From positions 2,356,001-2,420,000 of the forward strand of contig NZ_CP046884.1 in the NCBI RefSeq assembly GCF_014522205.1: a DNA stretch of 64,000 bases. The letters run 5' to 3'. The notes under the pieces were generated by a model. That model saw nothing but the letters and a program-made list of their open reading frames with translations. It was not told the origin of the DNA and searched no databases. This document shows positions 25,794-34,858 of this stretch, piece after piece. Positions within the stretch are counted from its first letter, which is position 1, and every line of letters begins with the position of its first letter. Source of the stretch: Corynebacterium poyangense (lineage in GTDB: Bacteria > Actinomycetota > Actinomycetes > Mycobacteriales > Mycobacteriaceae). Position numbers and translations under genes: made by a program.

Positions 25794-27029
25794 GTGAGTG
25801 AGAAAATTCCGCCCCGTATTTTAGATCAGTCCGACAAGATGAAGGACGTTCTGTATGAGATTCGTGGGCCAGTTGCCGCTGAAGCAGAAGCGATGGAGCG
25901 CGATGGGCATCGGATTCTCAAACTGAACACCGGCAACCCGGCCATCTTCGGTTTCGATGCCCCCGATGTCATCATGCGTGACATGATTGCGGCGCTTCCC
26001 TCCTCCCAGGGCTATTCCACCTCCAAAGGGATTATTCCGGCCCGACGCGCCATCGTCACCCGATATGAGCTGATTGATGATTTCCCCCGCTTTGACGTTG
26101 ATGATGTCTTCTTAGGCAACGGGGTTTCTGAATTAATCACCATGACCACCCAAGCCTTACTCAATAATGGCGACGAGGTCCTTATCCCCATTCCGGATTA
26201 TCCCTTGTGGACCGCCGCGACGTCCCTGGCGGGTGGAACTCCGGTGCACTATCGCTGCAATGAGGAGGATGACTGGAATCCGGACATTGAGGATATTCGC
26301 TCCAAAATCACCCAACGGACCAAAGCCATTGTGGTGATTAACCCCAATAACCCCACCGGCGCGGTGTATTCGCGGCAGGTGCTAGAGCAGATTGTGGAGA
26401 TTGCGCGGGAACATCAGCTGTTGATTTTGGCCGATGAAATTTATGACCGGATTCTTTATGATGACGCGAAACACATCAGCATCGCCGAGTTAGCCCATGA
26501 TCTGTTGTGCATTACCTACAACGGGTTGTCGAAAGCATACCGAGTTGCTGGATATCGCTCCGCCTGGATGGTGCTGACCGGCCCTAAAACCCATGCTCGT
26601 GGTTTCATTGAGGGTTTAGAGCTGCTTGCCGGAACCCGGCTATGCCCCAATGTTCCTGGTCAGCATGCTATTCAGGTGGCTTTGGGTGGGCGGCAGTCCA
26701 TTTATGAACTCACCGCGGTGGGGGGCCGGCTGCATACTCAACGCGATATTGCTTATGAGAAGCTCAACGCCATGGATGGGGTGAGCTGCGTTAAGCCGCG
26801 CGGCGCGCTGTATGCTTTCCCGCGCCTAGATCCCAATGTCCATGAGATTCATGATGATACCCAACTCATGCTGGATCTTCTCAGAGCCGAAAAGATCCTC
26901 CTGGTGCAAGGAACTGGCTTTAATTGGCCAACTCCTGATCACTTCCGGGTTGTCACTCTCCCCTGGCCGTCTGAGCTGTCTGAAGCCTTAGACAGGTTGG
27001 GGAACTTCTTGGCGAGCTACAAACAATAA
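25794..27029 (+). CDS. alaT: Alanine-type aminotransferase (AlaT)
   Basis: 411-aa PLP-dependent class I/II aminotransferase that probably converts pyruvate and glutamate to alanine and 2-oxoglutarate. Motifs: GNGVSELI for cofactor phosphate, VINPNNPTGAVYS, ILADEIYDRI with the PLP aspartate, and YNGLSKAYRVAGYR with the Schiff-base lysine. The N terminus RGPVAAEAEAMERDGHRILK is characteristic of AlaT. GTG start at 25794. In my memory of corynebacterial genomes alaT lies near a UDP-glucose dehydrogenase and dcd, as here. It overlaps the next gene by one base (TAATG). Confidence 0.92.
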   Translation: MSEKIPPRILDQSDKMKDVLYEIRGPVAAEAEAMERDGHRILKLNTGNPAIFGFDAPDVIMRDMIAALPSSQGYSTSKGIIPARRAIVTRYELIDDFPRFDVDDVFLGNGVSELITMTTQALLNNGDEVLIPIPDYPLWTAATSLAGGTPVHYRCNEEDDWNPDIEDIRSKITQRTKAIVVINPNNPTGAVYSRQVLEQIVEIAREHQLLILADEIYDRILYDDAKHISIAELAHDLLCITYNGLSKAYRVAGYRSAWMVLTGPKTHARGFIEGLELLAGTRLCPNVPGQHAIQVALGGRQSIYELTAVGGRLHTQRDIAYEKLNAMDGVSCVKPRGALYAFPRLDPNVHEIHDDTQLMLDLLRAEKILLVQGTGFNWPTPDHFRVVTLPWPSELSEALDRLGNFLASYKQ

Positions 27030-28291
27030 TGGGTAAGCATCATTCAGTAGCCTCCCAGCCGCGGCACGTGCCACGACTGATCCTTACCGTCGCGCTCATT
27101 GTCTGCGGGATTCTTAGCTTGGTGGGACTGGTGCGCACCTGGCCGTCGTCGGACCCAATCAATGTGGCACCGGAGTTTTCTCAAACTTTCACCTTCAACC
27201 TGAAGCAAGTAGCCGGCACCGTGGAACTGGTGGAAGAGGGAAGTTGCCAGTCTCCTTCCGCCCAACAAGTGTTTGACAGCGGACCAGTAGATTCCCTAGA
27301 AGCCGGGGAGCAGGGCTGCCAGCGGGCGATTATCAGGATTGATGAAGGCCCTGACGCCGGCCGCCATACGCTATTAATCAGCAGTGGTATGCCCGGAGAT
27401 CCGGAATACCATGAGGGCGCCAAAGTCCTTCTGACCTCGTCCGACGGCCGCTACGCCTTTAGCGATTATGACCGTGGAACAGCGCTTCTTATCTGGGGTG
27501 TTGTCATAGCCCTCGCGGTGATAGCTTTTGCCGCTTGGCGCGGACTGAGGGCTCTGCTTGGGCTAGCGATTACGCTGAGCATGGTAGTGATTTACCTGCT
27601 GCCGGCATTACTGCGCGGGGGCAATGGTATTAGTCTTGCCGTGATTGGCGGAGCCAGCGTCCTTTACCTAGTACTCTTCCTGGTTCACGGGGTGAACTGG
27701 AAAACCGCCTCCGCCTTAGCTGGCACTCTTATTGCCTTAGGGCTGGCTGCGGGGCTGGCTAATTGGATGATCCATTCGGCAAATCTGCGCGGACTAGGTT
27801 CAGAAGATAACTTAAAAATCCTGCTCTACCTGCCCGATGTGTCCGTTCGCGGTCTCATGCTGTGCGGCTTTATTATCGGTGCGCTGGGTGTTCTGAATGA
27901 CGTCACCATCGCCCAAGCCTCCACGGTGAATGAGCTGGCGGCGCTCAATCCTGCGAGTAGTCCGTGGCGGCTATTCCTAGGCGCTATGAAGGTGGGGCGA
28001 GACCACATCGCCTCCATGATTTACACCCTGGTGTTGTCTTATACCGGAGCGGCCCTACCGTTATTGCTTCTTATTGAGCTGTCGGAGCGTTCATTCTGGC
28101 ACATCTTAAGTAGCGATATTGTGGCTACCGAGTTGCTGCGCTCTGGAATTGGTGCCCTAGCGCTCACCTTAGCTGTACCGCTGACTACCCTGATTGCTGC
28201 GGTGACCGTCCCAGCGCACGGATCTGCCAGCCAGCTGCTGTCCACTGGCGAGCATCAAGCACATTCCGCGCATCAATCATCCGCGGAGTAG
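27029..28291 (+). CDS. YibE/F family membrane protein
   Basis: 420 aa. One N-terminal membrane helix, an extracytoplasmic region of about 110 residues, then about seven helices forming the YibE/F domain (ALLIWGVVIALAVIAFAAWR onwards, with GALGVLNDVTIAQAST as the best-conserved stretch). Family function is not established. It is translationally coupled to alaT. Its last 107 bases overlap the 3' end of ugd on the other strand, so the two stop codons are crossed over. Confidence 0.88.
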   Translation: MGKHHSVASQPRHVPRLILTVALIVCGILSLVGLVRTWPSSDPINVAPEFSQTFTFNLKQVAGTVELVEEGSCQSPSAQQVFDSGPVDSLEAGEQGCQRAIIRIDEGPDAGRHTLLISSGMPGDPEYHEGAKVLLTSSDGRYAFSDYDRGTALLIWGVVIALAVIAFAAWRGLRALLGLAITLSMVVIYLLPALLRGGNGISLAVIGGASVLYLVLFLVHGVNWKTASALAGTLIALGLAAGLANWMIHSANLRGLGSEDNLKILLYLPDVSVRGLMLCGFIIGALGVLNDVTIAQASTVNELAALNPASSPWRLFLGAMKVGRDHIASMIYTLVLSYTGAALPLLLLIELSERSFWHILSSDIVATELLRSGIGALALTLAVPLTTLIAAVTVPAHGSASQLLSTGEHQAHSAHQSSAE

Positions 28292-29516
28292 CCACGATAG
28301 CGGCAGCGTGTACCGGGTCTAGCTGAGTAAAACACTCCCACTCGGTAGCAAGGATCACCAAGTCCGCTCCCGCCAAAGCACTCGAAATATCTGGGGCATA
28401 ACTTAAGGTGGGGGATACTCGACGCGCAGTATCATTAGCTTGGGGATCATAGACTTTCACCTGAGCCCCGGCTAAAGATAGTTCTCCGGCCACCGCCAAA
28501 GCCGGGGAGTCCCGAACATCATCAGAATCGGGTTTAAACGCCGCCCCGAGCACCGTAATCGTGCTGCCGCGAAGATCATTACCTAATAACTCTTCGGCCA
28601 GATGAATTACCCGCTTACGGCGGCGCAGGTTGATCTCATCAACTTCTCGGAGAAAAGCTAAGGATTTTCCCGTTCCTAGCTCCCCGGCGCGGGCCATAAA
28701 GGCCCTGATGTCTTTGGGTAAGCAACCGCCGCCAAAACCCAGCCCCGCGTGAAGATAACGAGGCCCAATGCGTGGATCACTCCCCAAAGCCTGGGCTAAA
28801 GCCTGAACATCCGCACCGGTGGCTTCACAGATCTCTGCCATGGCGTTGATGAAAGAAATCTTGGTGGCCAAGAAAGAATTAGCGGCTGTTTTCACCAGCT
28901 CGGCGGTGGCTAAATCCATCCCCAACACCGGTGCACCATCCGCGCAAGGCTGCGCATACACCTGCCGAAGAATCTGCTCCGCCCACCCGCTTTGAGTTCC
29001 CACCACAATGCGATCCGGGTGGAGAGTATCCTCCACCCCGTGCCCCTCCCGGAGAAACTCCGGATTCCAGGCGACTTCCACCGTCACCCCCGGAGGGCGC
29101 ACGCTGTTTACCCGCTGTTGAAGTTGCTCGGCAGTGCCTACCGGAACAGTGGATTTACCTACCAGCAGATGATTGCCCGACGCTAACCTAGGCACCAAGT
29201 GATCTACTGCTGACCACACTTGGGAGAGATCGGCCGCCTCAGAACCAGGGAGCTGAGGCGTTCCTACGGTGAGAAAATGGAGGTGAGAAAACTCAGCTGC
29301 TTGGGAGAAGTCCGTGCTAAAAGAGATCGAGTGGGCGTCGAGCGTTCTTTTTAACAGCTCCGGAAGACCAGGCTCATGAAAGGGCAACTGCCCCTGAGAC
29401 AGTGCCGCTACCCGTGCAGAATCAATATCAATTCCTACAACCTCATGCCCTAAGGCAGCCATACAAACCGCATGAGTAGTACCCAGATAACCCAGGCCCA
29501 GCACAGTTAACTTCAT
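28185..29516 (-). CDS. ugd: UDP-glucose 6-dehydrogenase
   Basis: Oxidises UDP-glucose to UDP-glucuronate with NAD+. The 443-aa product has the N-terminal dinucleotide fold (VLGLGYLGTTHAVCMAALGH), the central helix, and GGGCLPKDIRAF with the catalytic cysteine, then the C-terminal UDP-binding domain (LGAAFKPDSDDVRDSPAL). The ATG at 29516 is preceded by a suitable leader after dcd. The last 36 codons overlap the end of the convergent YibE/F gene; the final residues still fit the family (DARNVLDARQW), so the overlap looks real. Confidence 0.93.
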   Translation of the reverse strand: MKLTVLGLGYLGTTHAVCMAALGHEVVGIDIDSARVAALSQGQLPFHEPGLPELLKRTLDAHSISFSTDFSQAAEFSHLHFLTVGTPQLPGSEAADLSQVWSAVDHLVPRLASGNHLLVGKSTVPVGTAEQLQQRVNSVRPPGVTVEVAWNPEFLREGHGVEDTLHPDRIVVGTQSGWAEQILRQVYAQPCADGAPVLGMDLATAELVKTAANSFLATKISFINAMAEICEATGADVQALAQALGSDPRIGPRYLHAGLGFGGGCLPKDIRAFMARAGELGTGKSLAFLREVDEINLRRRKRVIHLAEELLGNDLRGSTITVLGAAFKPDSDDVRDSPALAVAGELSLAGAQVKVYDPQANDTARRVSPTLSYAPDISSALAGADLVILATEWECFTQLDPVHAAAIVATPRMIDARNVLDARQWTAAGWQIRALGRSPQQSG

Positions 29517-29554
29517 GAGGCCAGTTGTACGGGAAGAAAGTTACGCACAGATGA

Positions 29555-30121
29555 TCAGTCGCGGAAATTTAGGTAGGCGCGCGAGGGCGTAGGGCCACGT
29601 TGACCCTGATACTTAGAACCCAAAGCCCCAGAACCATAAGGAGTTTCCGCCGGAGAAGACATCTGGAAGAGTGCTAACTGCCCCACCTTCATCCCCGGCC
29701 ATAAGACAATCGGAAGATTAGCTGTGTTAGACAGCTCCAAGGTGATGTGACCGGAAAAACCAGGGTCAATGAAACCGGCGGTGGAATGAGTAAGAAGGCC
29801 CAGGCGACCGAGCGACGACTTACCCTCCAGGCGTCCCGCCAAATGCGGAGGAAGAGTGAAATGCTCCAACGTGGCGGCAAGAACAAACTCACCAGGATGG
29901 AGAACAAAAGAATCCCCCTCAGCCACCTCCACCAAACTAGTCAGATCCTCCTGCTCTAGCTTGGGATCAATGTGGGTGTACCGGGAATTATTGAACACCC
30001 GAAACAACCGATCCATGCGAACATCAATGCTCGAAGGCTGAATCAACGAAGAATCAAAGGGGTCAATCTGGAGGTCACCGGAGTCAATAGCGGCACGGAT
30101 ATCACGATCAGAAAGAAGCAC
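29555..30121 (-). CDS. dcd: dCTP deaminase
   Basis: 188-aa enzyme converting dCTP to dUTP (or directly to dUMP in bifunctional actinobacterial forms) for thymidylate synthesis. Motifs: [15 protein letters not shown] start, [11 protein letters not shown], the catalytic glutamate region [20 protein letters not shown] and the C-terminal [13 protein letters not shown]. Starts with GTG at 30121. It lies 38 bases before ugd on the same strand and 80 bases from the divergent tRNA gene. Confidence 0.95.
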   Translation of the reverse strand: MLLSDRDIRAAIDSGDLQIDPFDSSLIQPSSIDVRMDRLFRVFNNSRYTHIDPKLEQEDLTSLVEVAEGDSFVLHPGEFVLAATLEHFTLPPHLAGRLEGKSSLGRLGLLTHSTAGFIDPGFSGHITLELSNTANLPIVLWPGMKVGQLALFQMSSPAETPYGSGALGSKYQGQRGPTPSRAYLNFRD

Positions 30122-30200
30122 CCCTCTAGTCTACGGGGAGCTGCTCGACGAGGAGGCGATTTGGTAATGCATGTGGGTGGCGGTAGCATACGTGAAGCAG

Positions 30201-30274
30201 GCCGATGTAGTTCAATGGCAGAACATCAGCTTCCCAAGCTGAATACGCGGGTTCGATTCCCGTCATCGGCTCCA
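30201..30274 (+). tRNA. tRNA-Gly (anticodon CCC)
   Basis: Folds into a full cloverleaf: acceptor GCCGATG pairs with CATCGGC, anticodon stem TCAGC/GCTGA with loop TTCCCAA, giving anticodon CCC, and T arm GCGGG-TTCGATT-CCCGT. The 3' TCCA is encoded. The island at 30.27-50.88 kb starts at its last bases. Confidence 0.95.
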
Positions 30275-30337
30275 CTTAGACGTCCATTTTGATACAACGC
30301 CCAGCTTGGCTGGGTAGCGGATCGGAATGGGTGTTTT
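30270..30337. repeat. Left terminal sequence of the 20.5-kb island
   Basis: CTCCACTTAGACG-N2-CATTTTGATAC at 30270-30295 recurs at 50809-50834 in the same orientation (24 of 26 bases). In both copies a short hairpin follows (here CCCAGC-TTG-GCTGGG, 30300-30314) and then ATGGGTGTTTT (30327-30337). The hairpin sequence differs between copies while the pairing is kept. It overlaps the tRNA 3' end by five bases. Confidence 0.75.
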
Positions 30338-30464
30338 CGCTTGTCAGAGCGGGGTTCTGGCGGATCGTGCGTGCATGGCGATGACGCAGCCAAGGCTGCG
30401 CGGCGGCCCCGCGAGGTTCATTCTGTGCCCTCTGGGTAGGTCAAGGGCCGCGGCGGCGGGGAAT

Positions 30465-30537
30465 GTCAAAAGGTATCGCCTGGCGTCAAAAGGTATAGGG
30501 GCGCGTCAAAAAGTATTGAGCAGGCATCAAAAGGTAC
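30465..30537. repeat. Four 12-bp direct repeats at 20-bp spacing
   Basis: GTCAAAAGGTAT at 30465, 30485 and (one change) 30505, and ATCAAAAGGTAC at 30526. Spacings are 20, 20 and 21 bases, about two helical turns. Such arrays are protein-binding iterons or the multiple terminal repeats of IS21-like elements. The rest of 30338-30680 holds no gene I would support. Confidence 0.7.
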
Positions 30538-30680
30538 GGGGTTGGGCGGTGTGTCCAGTCAGCTGTCAGCTGTCGAGCGGGTTGCGGTGGCGGAGGCGCA
30601 CGGCCTCCATGTCGCGAGACCCCCGACTAGCTACCCAGCGAGGTGAACCAGTCGGGGCTTCGCGGGCGTCGTAACGGTTC

Positions 30681-33600
30681 CTACGATTCTTCTTGGAACT
30701 TTTGTTTCAAGGCGTCAAAGATATCGTCGGAGAACGCTTTGATGAGTTCCTTGCGGGCGTCTTCTTGGTTGAGTAGGAACTTGTGCCACTCGGTGTTTTG
30801 GGAGTAGCCGGCGATCAGGGCGTCTTGTGTTTGTTCCTCAACGGTGTGGCGGAAGCTGTTCTTGCTGTTGACCTTGGCGCTCTGTTGCACTTTCGGGTCT
30901 TTGGCCAGTGTTGCTTGGAGCGAGACTAGCGAGCCGGCCGCAATGTCGGTATCGAAGGTTGTTCCGTAGCGGGCGTTCCAGTCCTGGATGATCTTCGACA
31001 GCTTTTCGAGCTGTGTCTCGGTGAGTCCGCTGCCCGTGCCCTTGGCGATCTTGACCTCTGGTTCCGCAGTGAGTGTTTCGTTTTTGTGCTCCCCGCTCTT
31101 CTTGACATTGAAGTCCTCAATGGTGACTTTGTCGCTGAGGTCGAAGTCGAGGCCTCCTCCGTGTCCGGCGTCGACGGCTCGGATGAGGCTGGTGCAGAAG
31201 TTGTAGTCCATGTGCATGGACTTGTCTTCGAAGGGCATGACTTGCAGGAGGAAGGTGTATTGCTTGATGAAGTTTCGGATTACCCGGCGTGCTTCGTCAG
31301 CTTCTTCCTCTTCCATGCTGGCAACGATCCGGGCGGCAGCATCGATCAGCGCCCACATTTTCTGCTTGTCGCGATGCGTCAGTTGATTCTTGGCCAGTAG
31401 CTCGTTGTATTCCTCGACGTCGTCGATTTCGAGGATTTGCAGCTCGCACAGTCGCCGGTAGGTTTCGCGTACGTCACTGATCGTCAGAGGATCGGTGAGC
31501 GTCGTGGTCTCGTAGTAGGGTGCGAACGCTTGTTGGATGTCCTCGAAATCGTTGGTGAAGTCCAGGATGAACGTTCGCTTGTCGTAAGCGATTCGGTTCA
31601 GCCGGGACAGGGTCTGTACAGCGGTGACACCGCGCAGGGTCTTATCGACGTACATGGAGCACAGTTTGGGTTGGTCAAATCCGGTCTGGTACTTGTTGGC
31701 AACGATGAGGATCCGGTAGTTGTCGGTGTCGAATTCGTCAGCGGTGTGATCGTCGCTGAAACCATTCAGTCCTGCCTCGCTCCAGGTTTTTCCGTCGACC
31801 TCGACGTCACCGGTGAACGCCACCAGGGCTTGGTGTTTTCCTAGCCGTGTCATGTCCGCGGCCCGCATCTTCTGGTAAGCGAGGAAGTATCGAGCCGCTT
31901 GCTCGCGCCCGGCGGTGACAATCATGGCTTTGGCTTTACCGCGAAGCGTTGGCGCAACCACTGACGTGAAGTGTTCGATCATCACGCTGAGTTTGTTCGT
32001 GATGTTTTCATCTGAGGTCGAGATCATGTGTGCCAGCTCGCGTTTGGCCGCTTTGCTCTCGAGTTCAGGATCGTCGTCGACGGCTTTAACGATCTTGCAG
32101 AACGCGTCGTACGTGGTGTAGTTCGCGGTGACGTCGAGGATGAATCCCTCATCGATCGCTTGGCGCATGCAGTACAGGTCGAAAGCTTCAAAGTGGCCAG
32201 CCTCGTTAAGCCTGCCGAATTGTTGCAGTGTCCGCCCCGTCGGGGTGGCCGTGAACCCAACCATGGAGATGCTCGACTGCCGCGATGATGAGCGCATCCC
32301 TTGAGCAACGAACTGAGCGAGCTCGTCCAACGACGAATCCGGGGCATCCCCACTAGCGAGGGCAGCATTGATCGAAGCCATGTTCTTGCCACTGGTTGAT
32401 CCGTGTGCCTCGTCGATAATGACCACGAAGCGCTTACCTGAACCAGCGAGCTCACCAGCGGACAAGTAGAGGAACTTCTGTAACGTGGTCGCCACGATCC
32501 GGTAGCTACTCTTGCGTCTGGTTGGGTCCAGCCCGAGTGCTTTGCCCAGGTCGGCAGAGGTTTTGTTCTTACCCATGACTCGCACAACACCGGCGTCTTT
32601 CGCCATGTCTGTGACAGCGTCTTGGAGCTGCTTGTCAACAACTTTGCGGTCGGTAGCGATGATGACCTTGTCGTACAGCAGCTCGTCCGTGCCGGGCTTA
32701 TAGAGGCTGGCAAGCTTGTGTGCCAGCCACGCAATCGTCTTCGTCTTACCGGACCCGGCCGAGTGTTCGATCAAGTAGTTGAGCAGTAGCGGGCTGCGCA
32801 GCATGTCGCTGGAGACTGCACGCACTGCCCGTAGCTGCTGGTAGCGCGGGAAGATGGGACGCTCTCCGACCTTGCGTCCGTGCTTATCACGCTTGGTTTC
32901 GATGTAGATGAAGTCATACAGCAGGTCGAAGATCGTGGTCTTCGTCCAGATCTGCTCCCACATGTAGGACGTGTTGACGCCTTGTGGGTTGTAGGGGTTT
33001 CCTCCAGTGACATTATGCGGATCTTCCCCAACGGGCTGCCCTTGGTTGAACGGCAGGAAGAAGGACTCGCGGCCTTTGAGCTCTGCGCACACGTAGACTT
33101 CGTTCGTGTCCATCGCAAAATGCGCCAGCGCCCCGATCTTCGGAGAAAGCAGCCGCGTCGTACAGTCACGCTCCATCTGGTACTGAGCGATGGCGTTCCG
33201 ATAGCTACCCGAGGCCGAGGTATTGCACTTGAGCTCGACAGTGAACAGCGCCAGACCGTTTAAGAAGATCACGAGGTCAAGCCGCTCACCGTCCTTGTGA
33301 TACACCTCTTCCATGATCGACAACTGGTTCGCATCGAACAAGTCCCGTGACTTTGCATCAAACCCGGCCGAAGGGCGCGGATACACCAAGTCAAGCTGAA
33401 TCCCGCCGTTAAAATCCACACCGTTCCAGATCGCACGGATCAGCCCATCCGCAGCGATCTTGTGCATGATCTTGTTACGGATAGTGGCGTCAGCGCCACC
33501 GTTATAGGCAGCCCGCAACAAGTCCAGTTTTTCTCCCTGCGTGCGCTCTAGGAACGCAAACAGTAGCTCTTCATCGAGTGCCCACACCGGATCAAATCGA

Positions 33601-33695
33601 TCACGGGGGCGCTCAATATATTCCCTTGATCCAACCAGCTCATCAATAATCAGACGCTGGAACGCCTTCTCATTAATAGGATTCGCCACAACCAC
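30681..33695 (-). CDS. hsdR: Type I restriction enzyme, R subunit (HsdR)
   Basis: Translocase-nuclease subunit that cuts unmodified DNA. 1004 aa: N-terminal nuclease domain with DLVIFLNGLALFTVELKC (PD-ExK type), then helicase motifs EHSAGSGKTKTIAWLAH (Walker A), VVIIDEAHGST (DEAH box), GFTATP (motif III) and TLSRLNRI (motif VI), and a C-terminal HsdM/S-interaction region. GTG 33695 overlaps the hsdS stop by one base (TAGTG). It is the last gene of a seven-gene operon with HsdM, HsdS, an XRE regulator and an ABC-3C system. The frame is intact throughout, unlike the replication genes in the same island. Confidence 0.95.
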   Translation of the reverse strand: MVVANPINEKAFQRLIIDELVGSREYIERPRDRFDPVWALDEELLFAFLERTQGEKLDLLRAAYNGGADATIRNKIMHKIAADGLIRAIWNGVDFNGGIQLDLVYPRPSAGFDAKSRDLFDANQLSIMEEVYHKDGERLDLVIFLNGLALFTVELKCNTSASGSYRNAIAQYQMERDCTTRLLSPKIGALAHFAMDTNEVYVCAELKGRESFFLPFNQGQPVGEDPHNVTGGNPYNPQGVNTSYMWEQIWTKTTIFDLLYDFIYIETKRDKHGRKVGERPIFPRYQQLRAVRAVSSDMLRSPLLLNYLIEHSAGSGKTKTIAWLAHKLASLYKPGTDELLYDKVIIATDRKVVDKQLQDAVTDMAKDAGVVRVMGKNKTSADLGKALGLDPTRRKSSYRIVATTLQKFLYLSAGELAGSGKRFVVIIDEAHGSTSGKNMASINAALASGDAPDSSLDELAQFVAQGMRSSSRQSSISMVGFTATPTGRTLQQFGRLNEAGHFEAFDLYCMRQAIDEGFILDVTANYTTYDAFCKIVKAVDDDPELESKAAKRELAHMISTSDENITNKLSVMIEHFTSVVAPTLRGKAKAMIVTAGREQAARYFLAYQKMRAADMTRLGKHQALVAFTGDVEVDGKTWSEAGLNGFSDDHTADEFDTDNYRILIVANKYQTGFDQPKLCSMYVDKTLRGVTAVQTLSRLNRIAYDKRTFILDFTNDFEDIQQAFAPYYETTTLTDPLTISDVRETYRRLCELQILEIDDVEEYNELLAKNQLTHRDKQKMWALIDAAARIVASMEEEEADEARRVIRNFIKQYTFLLQVMPFEDKSMHMDYNFCTSLIRAVDAGHGGGLDFDLSDKVTIEDFNVKKSGEHKNETLTAEPEVKIAKGTGSGLTETQLEKLSKIIQDWNARYGTTFDTDIAAGSLVSLQATLAKDPKVQQSAKVNSKNSFRHTVEEQTQDALIAGYSQNTEWHKFLLNQEDARKELIKAFSDDIFDALKQKFQEES

Positions 33696-34858
33696 TACGC
33701 CACCTCACTCACACGTCGCTTACCAGTCACATACTCAAAAATCAAAGACTGACGCTGCTGCTGCAGCAACTCTAACTGCCTTTCTTTAATCGCTAATATC
33801 TGATTGAAATTGTCAGTTCGAGACTCTAGATAGGACACAATAGTTTCCTGTTCATACAGGGAAGGTAGCGGGGAGAATTCATTCATAACCGTTTCGACCG
33901 CTAACCCTGGCTGAGCGGCAGTCATGGATAGTCGGTTAAGATTCATTGCAAGAAGTGCATAAAATGCAAACTGCTTAATATACTCAGATCCCTCAGTGAC
34001 CACGATGGCATGATCGGTTGCCCAGAATGGTGCCATTGCGAAGTGGACATTTCCGCATAGCGCACCTTGTCGACCAATGAGAACGCGATCAACTGAGTTG
34101 TTGTACATTGAATAATAACCGCGAATTCCATTTCCTCCGTAAACAGGAACGGTATCAGAATCAGCGATATCATTCGAAGTGAGGTTGTCGCCACTCTTCA
34201 TCATGCACAGATACTTGAGTCTTTTTGCTTGCCAATGTTCGGGGATGTCGCCAATCCAGTCCACGCCGCTTGGCTTCATTGGCACCGAAGGATCAAGTCC
34301 CTTAGTCACAGCCTCATAGATCAAAGACTTTTTGAGCTGCTCCATCGTTTCCAACTCCTGCTGCAAGAGGTGAATCGCTTGATCAATCTTGCCTGTTTCC
34401 TCATCAAGCACAGCCGCAATTATCTGTTGTTCTTGAAGTTTTGGGCGTGGAATAAAGAATCCTCCTAAAGCGGTCTGCGTCATGCTGGGCAATGTGCTTC
34501 CAGATTGTCGCGATTTAAAGTCAAGACACAGAGCGGCATAGTAAAGGTACTTGAGATTATCGTTTCCGCGTAGAACCGAATAAAACATTGTGTCTACCGT
34601 CCAGAATTCACCGGCGGCTAACAATGGTTTGTCAATCGTTCCTTTTCTGCCGAATAGAATTGATTCCCCGTCATGAAGAAAACTGGTAGTTGAGCCAAAC
34701 ACCCCTCCTGATCCATAGACAGGGATGTCGCCGCCGTCCGTTTCCACCTCCTTGCCATTTCGGATTTCCAAGCAATCTTTCAAGCGAGAAATTGACCATT
34801 CCCGAGGAATATTTCCAATCCACTCGACTCCACTGTTTTTCATTGTTTCAGTAGTCAT
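33695..34858 (-). CDS. hsdS: Type I restriction enzyme, specificity subunit (HsdS)
   Basis: 387 aa with two target-recognition halves. Each begins with the same kind of segment (SGVEWIGNIPREWSISRLKD near residue 9, and SGVDWIGDIPEHWQAKRLKY near residue 210), followed by a variable recognition domain and a conserved helix (LQEQQIIAAVLDEETGKIDQ; LYEQETIVSYLESRTDNF). Its ATG overlaps the hsdM stop by four bases (ATGA). It would direct both methylation and restriction to a bipartite target, which cannot be read from sequence. Confidence 0.94.
   Translation of the reverse strand: MTTETMKNSGVEWIGNIPREWSISRLKDCLEIRNGKEVETDGGDIPVYGSGGVFGSTTSFLHDGESILFGRKGTIDKPLLAAGEFWTVDTMFYSVLRGNDNLKYLYYAALCLDFKSRQSGSTLPSMTQTALGGFFIPRPKLQEQQIIAAVLDEETGKIDQAIHLLQQELETMEQLKKSLIYEAVTKGLDPSVPMKPSGVDWIGDIPEHWQAKRLKYLCMMKSGDNLTSNDIADSDTVPVYGGNGIRGYYSMYNNSVDRVLIGRQGALCGNVHFAMAPFWATDHAIVVTEGSEYIKQFAFYALLAMNLNRLSMTAAQPGLAVETVMNEFSPLPSLYEQETIVSYLESRTDNFNQILAIKERQLELLQQQRQSLIFEYVTGKRRVSEVA

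Noticed and set aside
30465..30537. Possible CRISPR array
   Set aside because: 12-bp units with 8-9-base gaps are too short, and there are only four.
30327..30674. 115-codon plus-strand frame left of hsdR
   Set aside because: Runs through the direct-repeat array and has no motif or ribosome site.
31437..31844. 135-codon open frame opposite hsdR
   Set aside because: Shadow of the GC-rich third positions of hsdR; no ribosome site and no family.
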